Assembly: GCA_937872385.1 (NCBI GenBank)
Contig: CALMSO010000047.1
Span: forward strand, 1 to 64,000
Source: an uncultured Saprospiraceae bacterium
GTDB taxonomy: Bacteria; Bacteroidota; Bacteroidia; Chitinophagales; Saprospiraceae
DNA: 64,000 bases
Reading direction: 5' to 3'
The translations under genes were made by a program, and so were the position numbers. This document shows positions 43,840-52,948 of the stretch, in pieces (the first letter of the stretch is position 1; the number at the start of each line of letters is the position of its first letter). The notes under the pieces were generated by a model, which did not search any database, was not told the DNA's origin, and saw only the letters and a program-made list of their open reading frames with translations.

Positions 43840-44589
43840 ATGAAACGCAACTTGTTAACCATCACCATTCTTGCACTCAGCATGACGCTGTTTACCAATT
43901 GTGAAAAAGAAAAGCCCTGCGAAAACTGCCCCGACACGCTGGCGCAACTGACCGACCCGAACAACCCGATGAATCCTTTTGACAAAATCGGTGCCGATCA
44001 TAATGTAGGGTTGGCGTTTATCCGCAAAAATTTCCAGTCGCAGATTGATGCCATTGACGCAGCCTCGCCTTTAGAAGCCGAACACTACGTTTTTGCCAAA
44101 AGTTCCGAATTCGGTGGCAACGATGCGAAACTACACCTACTGCTGCGCGACCGCCTGAAACTGAAAGATAATGAACTGCTTCGGGATGTTGATTTTTCCG
44201 ACTTTGACAAAGTGCTGGGCTACTTCCGCCTCGACGACGACACGCGCCAGGCCCTGAGCCAGAGCATCCGCATCATTATGCGCATGGAGCCCGGTAGCAT
44301 AGAAGGCACTAACGCTATTATCAACGCTATTATGGAACAGGAGCGTATCATCATGGCAAATTCGCGCCTCGAAAACCGCGACTTTGCACTCGCACTGCTG
44401 GCTGTGTGGCGCCACAGCAACTACTTCTGGGCAGAAACAGGCAACGGGCCCGAGCCCCTGAAGAAAAAATGGTGGCAGATCACCTTAGCCGATGCTATCT
44501 GCGGCGGCGTAGGTTTCTTGCTGGGTGGTCCGGCTGGCGGCGTAGGTCTTGGCGTAGGTGCTTCCACGCTCGTAGCAGAAAAAGGCTGA
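43840..44589 (+). CDS. Lipoprotein of unknown function with glycine-rich tail
   Basis: A 249-residue protein with a lipoprotein signal ending at Cys21 (LFTNC), followed by a Cys-rich linker (EKEKPCENCPD). The middle is alpha-helical and acidic. The last 30 residues are a glycine-zipper-like hydrophobic segment (GGVGFLLGGPAGGVGLGVGA) that could insert in a membrane. I do not recognise the family. ATG 43840 is chosen because it begins the signal. A strong terminator follows. Confidence 0.6.
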   Translation: MKRNLLTITILALSMTLFTNCEKEKPCENCPDTLAQLTDPNNPMNPFDKIGADHNVGLAFIRKNFQSQIDAIDAASPLEAEHYVFAKSSEFGGNDAKLHLLLRDRLKLKDNELLRDVDFSDFDKVLGYFRLDDDTRQALSQSIRIIMRMEPGSIEGTNAIINAIMEQERIIMANSRLENRDFALALLAVWRHSNYFWAETGNGPEPLKKKWWQITLADAICGGVGFLLGGPAGGVGLGVGASTLVAEKG

Positions 44590-44643
44590 TACCCGGTATA
44601 ACCCCTTAAAAAAAACCATCATATAATCCTGTGTTCATAAGCC

Positions 44644-44715
44644 ATTCAAGGGTTGCGACGATTGGCGCACACAAAAGACGACGGTCTCCAACCCTTGAAT
44701 TTTTATTTAGTAATT
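44644..44715 (+). terminator. Terminator with perfect 12-bp stem
   Basis: ATTCAAGGGTTG (44644-44655) pairs perfectly with CAACCCTTGAAT (44699-44710), followed by TTTTATTT. The 43-nt loop is longer than usual. Confidence 0.7.
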
Positions 44716-44922
44716 CGGGCAGCAGCCAACCGATTTTATGATAATAAAATGAATAGCTAATTAAAAACCACTGATTTTTAATTTTACAAACATCTAAAAT
44801 TCAATTAATTACATTTATATAAAATTTATGCATTTTAAAACAAGGGTTATAGCTTTCAAGTAATAAACCCCCTTTTAAAATTAAATAATTATCTGTTTTG
44901 TAAACCTTAAAAATTCCAAACC
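44716..44922. other. AT-rich leader before the protease gene
   Basis: A very AT-rich interval with no ORF. It has no exact TAnnTTTG box; the closest sequence is TATCTGTTTTG at 44889-44899. Confidence 0.4.
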
Positions 44923-46380
44923 ATGCGAAACTTTTTGAAATTACTGCCCTATATGGTAGTGTTGTTACTCCCTGTCAGCACGACATTGTATGCACAACAA
45001 AAACAAGGCGACGTTTCCGGCCAGACCAGCGCCCTGACCCGACCAGCAACCAACGATGTTTCCAACTTGATTAACGACGCAGTCGTACTGGTGAATGATT
45101 GTTCTGGCACTTTAATCGCCCCGAATTTAGTGATCACCTCAGCACATTGCTTGACAGGCGCAACAGCAGATGGAAGAGCCAACTGGACTCCCTTTCCGGT
45201 GTGGCGTCCGCTGAGCCAATCGGTGAGGATCCGGGTGGGTAATGACCGCGAACGGGATATATTCACCACTCGTAGCGAGAGATATACCATGGCTGGTTGG
45301 GAAGACATTGCCATCCTTGAACTGGTAGAAGATATACCAGCCAACAAGGCAATACCCGCCAGAGTGCTGACCAGGCTGCCCAATCAAGCGAACACTCCAG
45401 CCTCGCCTACGCAAATAACAACTGCAGTAAACTGGTTGAGAAGCCAAGAGTATGTCATCACCGGTTGGGGTGGTGGGCACAGGATCCGCCGTGTAGCAAA
45501 TGCCTCTTTCAACGTGTATCAGTTCAGACCTTTCGGTGACTTTGAACCCAACATGATGCATTTGCTGGGTGCAAACGGTGCTACGCTCGAACCGGGGGAT
45601 TCCGGCAGCCCTGCCTTTGCCATGATTGGTCGCCAAAGATATTTGGTAGGCGTAGCGCAAGGTATCCAAGGGCAAGGTGGCCGCTATATAGTGACGTTTG
45701 GTGTAGGCAGTACAGAAGTACAGGGGCGCATGAAACCAGATATTGGCGTATGGATCAATAATGTATTGTATCAAAATCGGCGCAACAGAACTGGCAGAGT
45801 GCCCTTATTTAGCTGGTATAACGAACGTCGCACCGACAACTTTATCAGCTCTGACCCGCGCTGGGTGGGCAATCCGGACGCCGTTCTATCTGACCCTCGG
45901 CCTGATATGTACCACATTTTGAATCAGACCGAGCAGCAAGGCTACAAAATGTATCGGCTTGAAGGGTATGTTTTTGACCCGCGCCAACCACAGCCAAGAA
46001 ATACCGTACCGCTGTATAGCTGGTGGAATCCGCAAAGAACCGACAATTTCGCTACAACAGACCCGCGCTGGGACATGAGCGTGGCGAGCATTCGCTGGGC
46101 AGGGGAGCACATCAGCAATGGCCCCACCAGGGATGGCTACACCCTCTACCGCCTCGAAGGATACATTTATAGCCCGAGAGAGCCACAGCCAAGAAATACC
46201 GTACCGCTGTATAGCTGGTGGAATCCGCAAAGAACCGACAATTTCGCTACAACAGACCCGACTTGGCGTATGAACGTAGCGGATATCCGCTGGACTGGTG
46301 AGCACATTAACAATGGTCCGACCAGACATGGTTACACGCTCTACCGCCTCGAAGGGTATTTGCCACTAAGACCACAATAA
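44923..46380 (+). CDS. Secreted trypsin-like serine protease with three C-terminal DUF5648-type repeats
   Basis: A 485-residue exported protein (signal 1-25, ending TTLYAQ). Residues about 50-285 form a chymotrypsin-fold protease with an intact triad: His75 (TSAHCLTG), Asp128 (WEDIAIL) and Ser227 (GDSGSPAF). Residues 293-480 hold three tandem repeats beginning VPLFSWYN or VPLYSWWNP, containing RTDNF(A/I), and ending YRLEGY, similar to DUF5648 surface modules. Repeats 2 and 3 are nearly identical, including 78 bp of identical DNA. The repeats probably bind a surface or glycan; this is inference. Confidence 0.87.
   Translation: MRNFLKLLPYMVVLLLPVSTTLYAQQKQGDVSGQTSALTRPATNDVSNLINDAVVLVNDCSGTLIAPNLVITSAHCLTGATADGRANWTPFPVWRPLSQSVRIRVGNDRERDIFTTRSERYTMAGWEDIAILELVEDIPANKAIPARVLTRLPNQANTPASPTQITTAVNWLRSQEYVITGWGGGHRIRRVANASFNVYQFRPFGDFEPNMMHLLGANGATLEPGDSGSPAFAMIGRQRYLVGVAQGIQGQGGRYIVTFGVGSTEVQGRMKPDIGVWINNVLYQNRRNRTGRVPLFSWYNERRTDNFISSDPRWVGNPDAVLSDPRPDMYHILNQTEQQGYKMYRLEGYVFDPRQPQPRNTVPLYSWWNPQRTDNFATTDPRWDMSVASIRWAGEHISNGPTRDGYTLYRLEGYIYSPREPQPRNTVPLYSWWNPQRTDNFATTDPTWRMNVADIRWTGEHINNGPTRHGYTLYRLEGYLPLRPQ
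45988..46260 (+). repeat. 78-bp identical intragenic direct repeat
   Basis: Bases 45988-46065 and 46183-46260 are identical, offset 195 bp (65 codons), inside the DUF5648-like repeat region of the protease gene. Identity at third positions as well shows recent duplication or gene conversion. Confidence 0.85.
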
Positions 46381-46460
46381 GAATCCGTAACTTTATAATC
46401 ATACCAACTTCAAAAATGGCGTCCATAGAAACGGCGCTATTATCCCCTGAACAGTAATCC

Positions 46461-46503
46461 CTTCGGGAAGTCTGCCTCCCCCCGGCAGCTTCCCGGAATT
46501 TTT
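46461..46503 (+). terminator. Terminator after the protease gene
   Basis: TTCGGGAAGTCTGCC pairs with GGCAGCTTCCCGGAA (46486-46500 region, one bulge), followed by TTTTT. Confidence 0.7.
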
Positions 46504-46525
46504 ACAACCTGAAAAAACCATAATT

Positions 46526-47152
46526 ATGAAAACTATTTGGAGCATTTTAATCGCCATTTTCCTTTTCAGCGGCGCACTGTTGGCACAAACCAACGAATTT
46601 AAAATTGGCTACGGCATTCCCTCTGGCACCGAGATCGGCGTATCGCTGGCAACCAGCATCGGTAGCGCGCTGGGCGCAAATATTGGCATTGGCATCGGCG
46701 ATGTTGTCTCGATTATTGTTTCGGGTGTACCCACTGAAGTCACAGTAGTAGATATCAGCCAGGATAATCAATGGTACGGTACGGCACTCATTGGCTACCA
46801 GCACCACCTCAATCGTCGGCTGAGCCTCGGCGCGCAGTTCAATTACAATCCGATGCGCATCACTAATACCATACGCTACTCCAATGATTTTACCTCAACC
46901 AGCACCCAACAATACGATTTTGTATCGTTGTACGCTCGATTTGACTTTCGTTATGTCGCACGCCCGAAATTTGAATTGTACTCGGCTATTCTGGCTGGTG
47001 CCATCACCGATTTGCGCGAAAGCGGCAACATCAACTTCGCCCCGCACGTCACTGTGCTTGGCTTTCGCATCGGGCAGCAACACGGCTTTTTTACAGAATT
47101 TGGCCTAGGGCTGGGGCCGCTTTTTTCGGCTAGCTACGGCATAAAGTTTTGA
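46526..47152 (+). CDS. Outer-membrane beta-barrel protein of unknown function
   Basis: A 208-residue protein with signal peptide (MKTIWSILIAIFLFSGALLAQ). The mature part alternates hydrophobic and polar residues in barrel strands (YGTALIGYQHHLNRRLSLGAQFNYNPM, YDFVSLYARFDFRYV, GFFTEFGLGLGPLFSASYGIKF) and ends in an aromatic Phe, typical of small Bacteroidota porin-like barrels. Substrate and role are unknown. Confidence 0.7.
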   Translation: MKTIWSILIAIFLFSGALLAQTNEFKIGYGIPSGTEIGVSLATSIGSALGANIGIGIGDVVSIIVSGVPTEVTVVDISQDNQWYGTALIGYQHHLNRRLSLGAQFNYNPMRITNTIRYSNDFTSTSTQQYDFVSLYARFDFRYVARPKFELYSAILAGAITDLRESGNINFAPHVTVLGFRIGQQHGFFTEFGLGLGPLFSASYGIKF

Positions 47153-47181
47153 TATCCAACTTCATATAATCCCTGAACCCC

Positions 47182-47212
47182 TGCCTCCGGCGCTTTTGCC
47201 GGGGGCATTTTG
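47182..47212 (+). terminator. Terminator after the barrel gene
   Basis: A 10-bp stem TGCCTCCGGC (47182-47191) / GCCGGGGGCA (47198-47207), one wobble, then TTTTG. Confidence 0.78.
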
Positions 47213-47269
47213 TACGAATGCTGTAAAATTGTATCTTACCGAAAAATTTCCCAACAAAAAACCATTGAT

Positions 47270-49264
47270 ATGAATCGTATTTTCCTCATCCTGCTCTGGT
47301 GCTGTGTCGGCTGCCTTTCGCTGGCGCAAACCACTCCCGAACGCACGGTGGACTTCATCGCCCGGCCACAGGGCAGCGCCCTTGTCTTTGAGCCGATTAC
47401 CCCGCCGCTGTTACAAATAGCTGGCGCACCGGCCGCTTTTTACGAATACTACTGGGAATTTGGCGATGGCAACTTCCGCTTTGCTAAAAACCCAACGCAC
47501 GTCTATGCTGATACCGGCCGCTACGAGGTGTACCTACTGGCTACCGGCAAATACGATAACGGCAAGGCTCCAAAATCGCGCAAAAAAGAGACCGATCCAC
47601 CCAAAGAAAAGCCCAAAACCGCTGTGGCTGATGCCGGCTCCTTGCCTACTGCACTTGACGCCGCCTGGGCACCCCTCGGTATGCGCAGCGTGCGCAATCC
47701 GCGCGCTGGCGAAGAGACGGTTTGCATCCTTACCTACGCCAACCGCACCCCCACGGTGCAATCGGGCAAGTTGTACCTATTTTACAATCAGAAAGCTTAC
47801 CCGCACGAGCATTTTCGGTTTCAGGAGGCGCGCACACATTTTGGCGAGCGCGCGGTACGCGAGGAACTTGTTTGGCAAAATGCAACCGAAACGCTAAATG
47901 GCTGGGCTGGGCTGACTCCTATGTTCGACTGGTACGCAACGAGCTTGCCCAATCAGCCCCCCGACGAGGCCCTCCGCAGTTTGCGAGCCATTTATAAAAC
48001 AGCCCGCGTCTGGAGTTTTGATGGCTTACAACCCTCTGAAACCCGTAATTTCTTTGTATCGCTGGATGCTACCAACCAGATGATAGCGGATACCAATGCC
48101 ATTATCAGCATGACGGCGCTTTTGCTATCCGACGACCAGCGTGTAGTGGAAACCTACAACTTAGAAATGGAAATCGTAGCTTCGCACGACCCCAATTATA
48201 TTGCCGTGGACCGACGGCGGATGAGTTTTAGGGGCATTCGTAATAAAAGTCTGACCTACAAGGTGCATTTTCAAAATACTGGCGAAGGACCCGCTAGTAC
48301 CATTCAGATCACGACGGACGTACCAAGCGGTTTGCGCACGGACAAGTTGCAAGTGCTCGACTGGTATCCGAAGTGCCTGCTGTGCCCAGAACCCGAAGTC
48401 CCCTGGAGCTGCCTCGACACTACGCGCCTCAAGGAGCAGCTTATCTTCACCTTCCGGAATATCTACCTACCAGGGACACAACAAGCCGATGTAACCGATA
48501 CCGACTCAACTAACGGTTTTGTAAAATACCGGCTCGTGCCAGAACGCAGGATTCGCAAAGAGCGCCTTGATGCACGCGCCAGTATTGTATTTGACCGGAA
48601 TCCGCCTATTGTCACCAATCGCGCTAAAACCGCTTTTCGGGCAGGGCTTTCGCCGGGTATAATGGCTGGTTGGACCTTCTTCCCGAATGCCAGCGAGCGC
48701 AACTATCTATCCTTGGGGCTAAGCCTGTCGCCTTTCAAGCCCTCGAAGGCCTTTTTACAATGGGAATTTTGGACGGGGCTGCCCGGAGAAACCATTTTTA
48801 CACAAACCGGCTCGATAGATACCATTCGCTTTGTTGAGGAATTTCCACAATTCGCTATTCTTGTAGATTCTATCACCACTGTGGGCGGCGTCCGCGAAAT
48901 CCGACCGGTGTACTTCAGCATTGTGCCCGTACAAGTGCGCAAAAACCTAAGCGACTGGCTCGCCGCCGGCGCAGGGCTACTGCTCCACATTGATTATCAA
49001 CGGATTGAAGCTAACGAATTCATCACGCGTGAACGCCGTGCGTACGACTTGCAATTGCAACGCGAAATCCCCGACCTGTACCGGCTCTATCCGGAAGAAA
49101 ACGTACAACGCAAAAGCCAAGAAGTGTCTTTCCGACCAGTACTTTTTGCCGACGTGCACCTGGGCCGGGTGCGCCAAGGGCCCGCCGTGGGGCTGCGCGG
49201 TTTTTTGCCATTGGAAAAAGAAGCCAACTGGTACGCAGCCCTGTTTGCCGCCTGGAAGTTCTGA
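47270..49264 (+). CDS. Exported PKD-domain protein with C-terminal barrel-like region
   Basis: A 664-residue exported protein (signal MNRIFLILLWCCVGCLSLAQ). A PKD domain is visible at about 42-82 (YYWEFGDGNFRFAKNPTHVY), then a Pro/Lys-rich linker and beta-sandwich segments; a DUF11-like stretch near 315-400 (YKVHFQNTGEGPASTIQITTDVPSGLR) resembles surface proteins of the phylum. The C-terminal 190 residues (NYLSLGLSLSPFKPSKAFLQWEF to the final AALFAAWKF) alternate like outer-membrane strands. ATG 47270 begins the signal. A cell-surface role is inferred. Confidence 0.7.
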   Translation: MNRIFLILLWCCVGCLSLAQTTPERTVDFIARPQGSALVFEPITPPLLQIAGAPAAFYEYYWEFGDGNFRFAKNPTHVYADTGRYEVYLLATGKYDNGKAPKSRKKETDPPKEKPKTAVADAGSLPTALDAAWAPLGMRSVRNPRAGEETVCILTYANRTPTVQSGKLYLFYNQKAYPHEHFRFQEARTHFGERAVREELVWQNATETLNGWAGLTPMFDWYATSLPNQPPDEALRSLRAIYKTARVWSFDGLQPSETRNFFVSLDATNQMIADTNAIISMTALLLSDDQRVVETYNLEMEIVASHDPNYIAVDRRRMSFRGIRNKSLTYKVHFQNTGEGPASTIQITTDVPSGLRTDKLQVLDWYPKCLLCPEPEVPWSCLDTTRLKEQLIFTFRNIYLPGTQQADVTDTDSTNGFVKYRLVPERRIRKERLDARASIVFDRNPPIVTNRAKTAFRAGLSPGIMAGWTFFPNASERNYLSLGLSLSPFKPSKAFLQWEFWTGLPGETIFTQTGSIDTIRFVEEFPQFAILVDSITTVGGVREIRPVYFSIVPVQVRKNLSDWLAAGAGLLLHIDYQRIEANEFITRERRAYDLQLQREIPDLYRLYPEENVQRKSQEVSFRPVLFADVHLGRVRQGPAVGLRGFLPLEKEANWYAALFAAWKF

Positions 49265-49328
49265 AGCCATTTTGCTTAAAAAGAATGCAATCCAGCGGGC
49301 AAGACGAATAAAAAATACACCGATTTTT

Positions 49329-49336
49329 TATCTTTG
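49329..49336 (+). promoter_or_regulatory. Possible -7 box immediately before smc
   Basis: Exact TATCTTTG ends 6 bp before the smc ATG at 49343. No TTG was found at the proper distance upstream. If used, the transcript would start at or next to the ATG. Confidence 0.4.
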
Positions 49337-49342
49337 CAGGCT

Positions 49343-52300
49343 ATGCGGCTGAAAAGTTTGGAAATCAAGGGTTTTAAAAGTTTTGCCAATGAGACGGTCA
49401 TCCACTTTGGCGAAGATGTGATTGGCATTGTTGGGCCCAATGGCTCCGGCAAATCCAACGTGGTGGACGCTATCCGCTGGGTGCTCGGCGAGCAAAAAAG
49501 CAGCGAATTGCGCTTAGATACCATGACCAGCGTGATTTTCAATGGCACCAAAAAACGCAAACCCGGCGGGCTGGCTTCGGTGTCGCTGACGTTTGAAAAC
49601 ACCAAAAATCTGCTGCCGACGGAATACCAAGCCGTCACCATCACTCGGATGCTTTACCGCACCGGCGAAAGCGAGTACCGCCTCAATGGCGTGACCTGCC
49701 GCCTCAAGGACATTACTTCCTTGCTAATGGATACAGGCATCGGCTCGGATTCCTACGCCATTATTGCCCTCGGCATGGTGGACGATATTCTGGCCGACAA
49801 GGACAATTCGCGCCGCAAAATGTTTGAACAAGCCGCCGGCGTTTCTAAATACAAGGCTCGCAAAAAAGAAACCCTCAGCAAGCTGGAGAGCACCTCCGCC
49901 GACCTCGACCGCATCGAAGACCTCTTATTTGAAATCGAAGGCAACCTCAAAACCCTTGAAAAACAGGCCAAACGCACCAAACGCTACTTTGAACTACGCG
50001 AAGAATACAAACTCCTGAGCATTGACCTGGCGCTCATCAAGTCGGCGGCATTGCAACAAAACCAGCGTGAAATCCAAGCACAATTAGAAAAGGAAGAACA
50101 CAGCTACCGCCAGTTGGAAATCGAAACCCGCCAGGTAGAAGCCACGCTTGAAAAAGAGCGCAAAAGCAACCTCGATGCCGAAAAAACCCTTTCTGAGCGG
50201 CAGCGCGAGTTGAACCGCCTCGTCGGGCTGATCAAAGGTACGGAAAGCGACAAGCGAATGCTGGAGCAGAAAAAGCAATTTGTGGAGCAAACCCGCGCCA
50301 AACTCGCTGAGGAAATCAGAACGATTGAAACGCGCAGTGCTCAGTTGCAAACTGAAATCGAAAGCTACCGTACGGAAGTAACCACCGAGCAGCAAACCGA
50401 ACAACTCCTCGCGGACAAGCTACAACAAGCAGCCGAGCACCTGCAAGGCATCCGTGAAAACCACGGCGCACTCAAATCAGAACTGGACGCCATTCTGCAA
50501 GACCAACAAAGCATTGAGCGAGCTGTTTTTGAATTAGAAAAACGCAAAGCCGTCAATAGCAATCAGATACAAAGCGCCCTGCTGGAAATGGAGCGCAGCG
50601 ATTTTGACACCGAACAACGCCAAGCGGAAGTAGCGCAATTGCAACTGAAAATAGACGCGCTCGAAACCGAAGAAGCTGCCAAAAAAGCAGCGCTCGATGC
50701 CCTCGAAAAAGCCGAAGAACAACGCCAAGAACAACTCCACCAAGCCGAAGCGGCGCAAGAAGAGCTGACCAAACAAGTGTCCAAAATCAATCGGGAAATG
50801 GACGCCCGCCGCAACGAACTCAAGCTCACCCGAAGTATGATCGAGAATTTGGAGGGTTTCCCGGAATCTATTCGTTTTTTGAGCAGTAATAAGGACTGGC
50901 GCGACACGCCCCTGCTCTCGGATGTCATCTACGTGAAGGAGGAATACCGCGTTGCTATTGAAAATTACTTAGAGCCATTCCTCAACTATTACGTAGTGCA
51001 GGACTACGCCACCGCCCACCGCGCCATCGAATTGCTTGGCAAGAGCCAAAAAGGCAAAGCCAATTTTTTTGTACTTGAAGCTTTCCGCGATTATGTGGAG
51101 CCAATCACCCTGCTGCCCGATACCCTCCGCGCTGTGGATTTGGTGGAAACCGACCCTGTTTATCGCAATTTGTGCGGCTTTTTGCTCAGCAATGTGCTCA
51201 TCACCGAGCGCGACGAACTCGTACGCCATTCACCCGACAGCAATGTGGCGCTGCTTTCCAAAAGCGGGCGATTTATACAGCGCAAATACAGTGTTTCCGG
51301 CGGCTCTGTCGGTTTGTTTGAAGGAAAAAAAATCGGCCGCAAGAAGAGCCTTGAAGTATTAGAGCACCAGATTCAACAATTGGAAAAACAATCCAATGTA
51401 CTTTCCACCGATTTTTACAATGCCAAATCGCGTATTGAAGCCCTCAAGGAGCAACGCGTGCCCGCCCGCATCCAGGACGCCCGCAATGACTTGAACAAGG
51501 TTACTCAGCAAAAAATCACTTTTTATACACGCCTCGAAAATTTTGAAACTTTCCTGCGCGACGCCGATAAAAAACGCGCCGAACTTCAGCAAACGATGCA
51601 GGAGCTCCGCAGCGCCAATGAGCAGATAGAACAAGGATTGGCTGAAAAGCAGACCCTGATGGCGGCCGCCAAAACCACTATTTCCAATACCGATGAAACC
51701 TTTCGGCAAATGGCCGAGCAACTGAGCCAAGCTTCGACGGTTTATAATGAAAACAATATCGAATTCATTCGCCAGCAGAATAAAGTATTGGCATTGCAAC
51801 GCGAATTGTCCTACCGAGAAAGACAAATAGAAGAAGCCACGGCCACGTTGGAAAACAATCGGCAAACCATTGCCCAAACCGACGAGGAAAGCGCCGCGCT
51901 GGCCGAGCAAATCATTGAAATGGAGCAGCTACTCGTAGAATCTTACGGCGAGCGCAAGGAAAAAGAAGCGGCGCTGAACGAAGTCGAGCAATATTATTTC
52001 AAAGCACGTGGCGAAATCAATGAATGGGAGAATAAACTTCGGCAACTGTCCAAGTCTTTGCAAAATGCGCAAGTGCTCATCAATGGTCTCAAAGACAAAT
52101 TGACCGACCTGAAGTTCAAAACCAACTCTATCAGCCAACGCATCCAGATTGAATTCAACCTCGATTTGAGCACCGTACGCGAGCCTTCCTTCACCGAGCC
52201 AATGACCGAAACCGAGCTGGAAATAAAGGTAGAACGCCTGAAAAACCGCCTCGACAACTACGGCGAAATCAACCCTATGGCCGTAGAAGCCTACGATGAA

Positions 52301-52891
52301 ATCAAACAGCGCTACGACGACATTGCCCAGCAGCGCGACGACGTGGTGCAAGCCAAAGAATCTTTGCTCCAGACGATCAAGGAAATCGAGGAAACCGCCA
52401 CCGCCCAGTTTCTCGGTGCTTTTGAGCGGGCTCGCCTCAATTTTATCGAGGTATTCCGCAGCCTTTTTACCGAAGATGACAACTGCGACCTAATCCTGCT
52501 CAGCCCGGAAAACCCCTTAGAATCCAAAATTGAAATTGTAGCCAAACCGAAAGGCAAACGCCCACAAACCATCAACCAGCTTTCCGGCGGCGAAAAAACG
52601 CTTACGGCTACGGCCCTGCTCTTTGCACTTTATCTGCTGAAGCCTGCGCCATTCTGCATTTTCGACGAAGTGGACGCCCCCTTGGACGATTCCAACATTG
52701 GCAAATTCAATAAAATTATTAAAAAATTCTCTACCGATTCGCAGTTCATCATCGTCACGCACAACAAACTCACGATGGCCGCGGTGGACACCGTGTATGG
52801 CGTGTATATGGCCGAGCAAGGCGTGTCGGGCGTGGCGCCCGTTGATTTCCGCGATTTTGAGCACGTAGGCGCATTTGAAATGCGCGTGTAG
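49343..52891 (+). CDS. smc: Chromosome segregation protein SMC
   Basis: A 1182-residue structural-maintenance-of-chromosomes ATPase that compacts and helps segregate the chromosome. Walker A GPNGSGKSN at 31-39; long coiled coil from about 165 to 495; hinge at about 510-660; second coiled coil to about 1025; ABC signature LSGGEKTLTATALLFALYLL and Walker B FCIFDEVDAPLDD near 1080-1120. Length and motifs are complete. ATG 49343 is chosen over the TTG at 49334 because MRLKSLEIKGFKSFA is the family start. The orphan adenine methylase follows 57 bp later. Confidence 0.98.
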   Translation: MRLKSLEIKGFKSFANETVIHFGEDVIGIVGPNGSGKSNVVDAIRWVLGEQKSSELRLDTMTSVIFNGTKKRKPGGLASVSLTFENTKNLLPTEYQAVTITRMLYRTGESEYRLNGVTCRLKDITSLLMDTGIGSDSYAIIALGMVDDILADKDNSRRKMFEQAAGVSKYKARKKETLSKLESTSADLDRIEDLLFEIEGNLKTLEKQAKRTKRYFELREEYKLLSIDLALIKSAALQQNQREIQAQLEKEEHSYRQLEIETRQVEATLEKERKSNLDAEKTLSERQRELNRLVGLIKGTESDKRMLEQKKQFVEQTRAKLAEEIRTIETRSAQLQTEIESYRTEVTTEQQTEQLLADKLQQAAEHLQGIRENHGALKSELDAILQDQQSIERAVFELEKRKAVNSNQIQSALLEMERSDFDTEQRQAEVAQLQLKIDALETEEAAKKAALDALEKAEEQRQEQLHQAEAAQEELTKQVSKINREMDARRNELKLTRSMIENLEGFPESIRFLSSNKDWRDTPLLSDVIYVKEEYRVAIENYLEPFLNYYVVQDYATAHRAIELLGKSQKGKANFFVLEAFRDYVEPITLLPDTLRAVDLVETDPVYRNLCGFLLSNVLITERDELVRHSPDSNVALLSKSGRFIQRKYSVSGGSVGLFEGKKIGRKKSLEVLEHQIQQLEKQSNVLSTDFYNAKSRIEALKEQRVPARIQDARNDLNKVTQQKITFYTRLENFETFLRDADKKRAELQQTMQELRSANEQIEQGLAEKQTLMAAAKTTISNTDETFRQMAEQLSQASTVYNENNIEFIRQQNKVLALQRELSYRERQIEEATATLENNRQTIAQTDEESAALAEQIIEMEQLLVESYGERKEKEAALNEVEQYYFKARGEINEWENKLRQLSKSLQNAQVLINGLKDKLTDLKFKTNSISQRIQIEFNLDLSTVREPSFTEPMTETELEIKVERLKNRLDNYGEINPMAVEAYDEIKQRYDDIAQQRDDVVQAKESLLQTIKEIEETATAQFLGAFERARLNFIEVFRSLFTEDDNCDLILLSPENPLESKIEIVAKPKGKRPQTINQLSGGEKTLTATALLFALYLLKPAPFCIFDEVDAPLDDSNIGKFNKIIKKFSTDSQFIIVTHNKLTMAAVDTVYGVYMAEQGVSGVAPVDFRDFEHVGAFEMRV

Positions 52892-52948
52892 AAATGCTGT
52901 ACCTGCCAAACCGATTGTAAAATCACCGCTTTAACCGCAACAACCGGC

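Noticed and set aside
43840..44589. Bacteriocin or toxin with a glycine-rich tail
   Set aside because: The protein is a 249-residue lipoprotein with no double-glycine leader or immunity gene; the tail alone is not enough.
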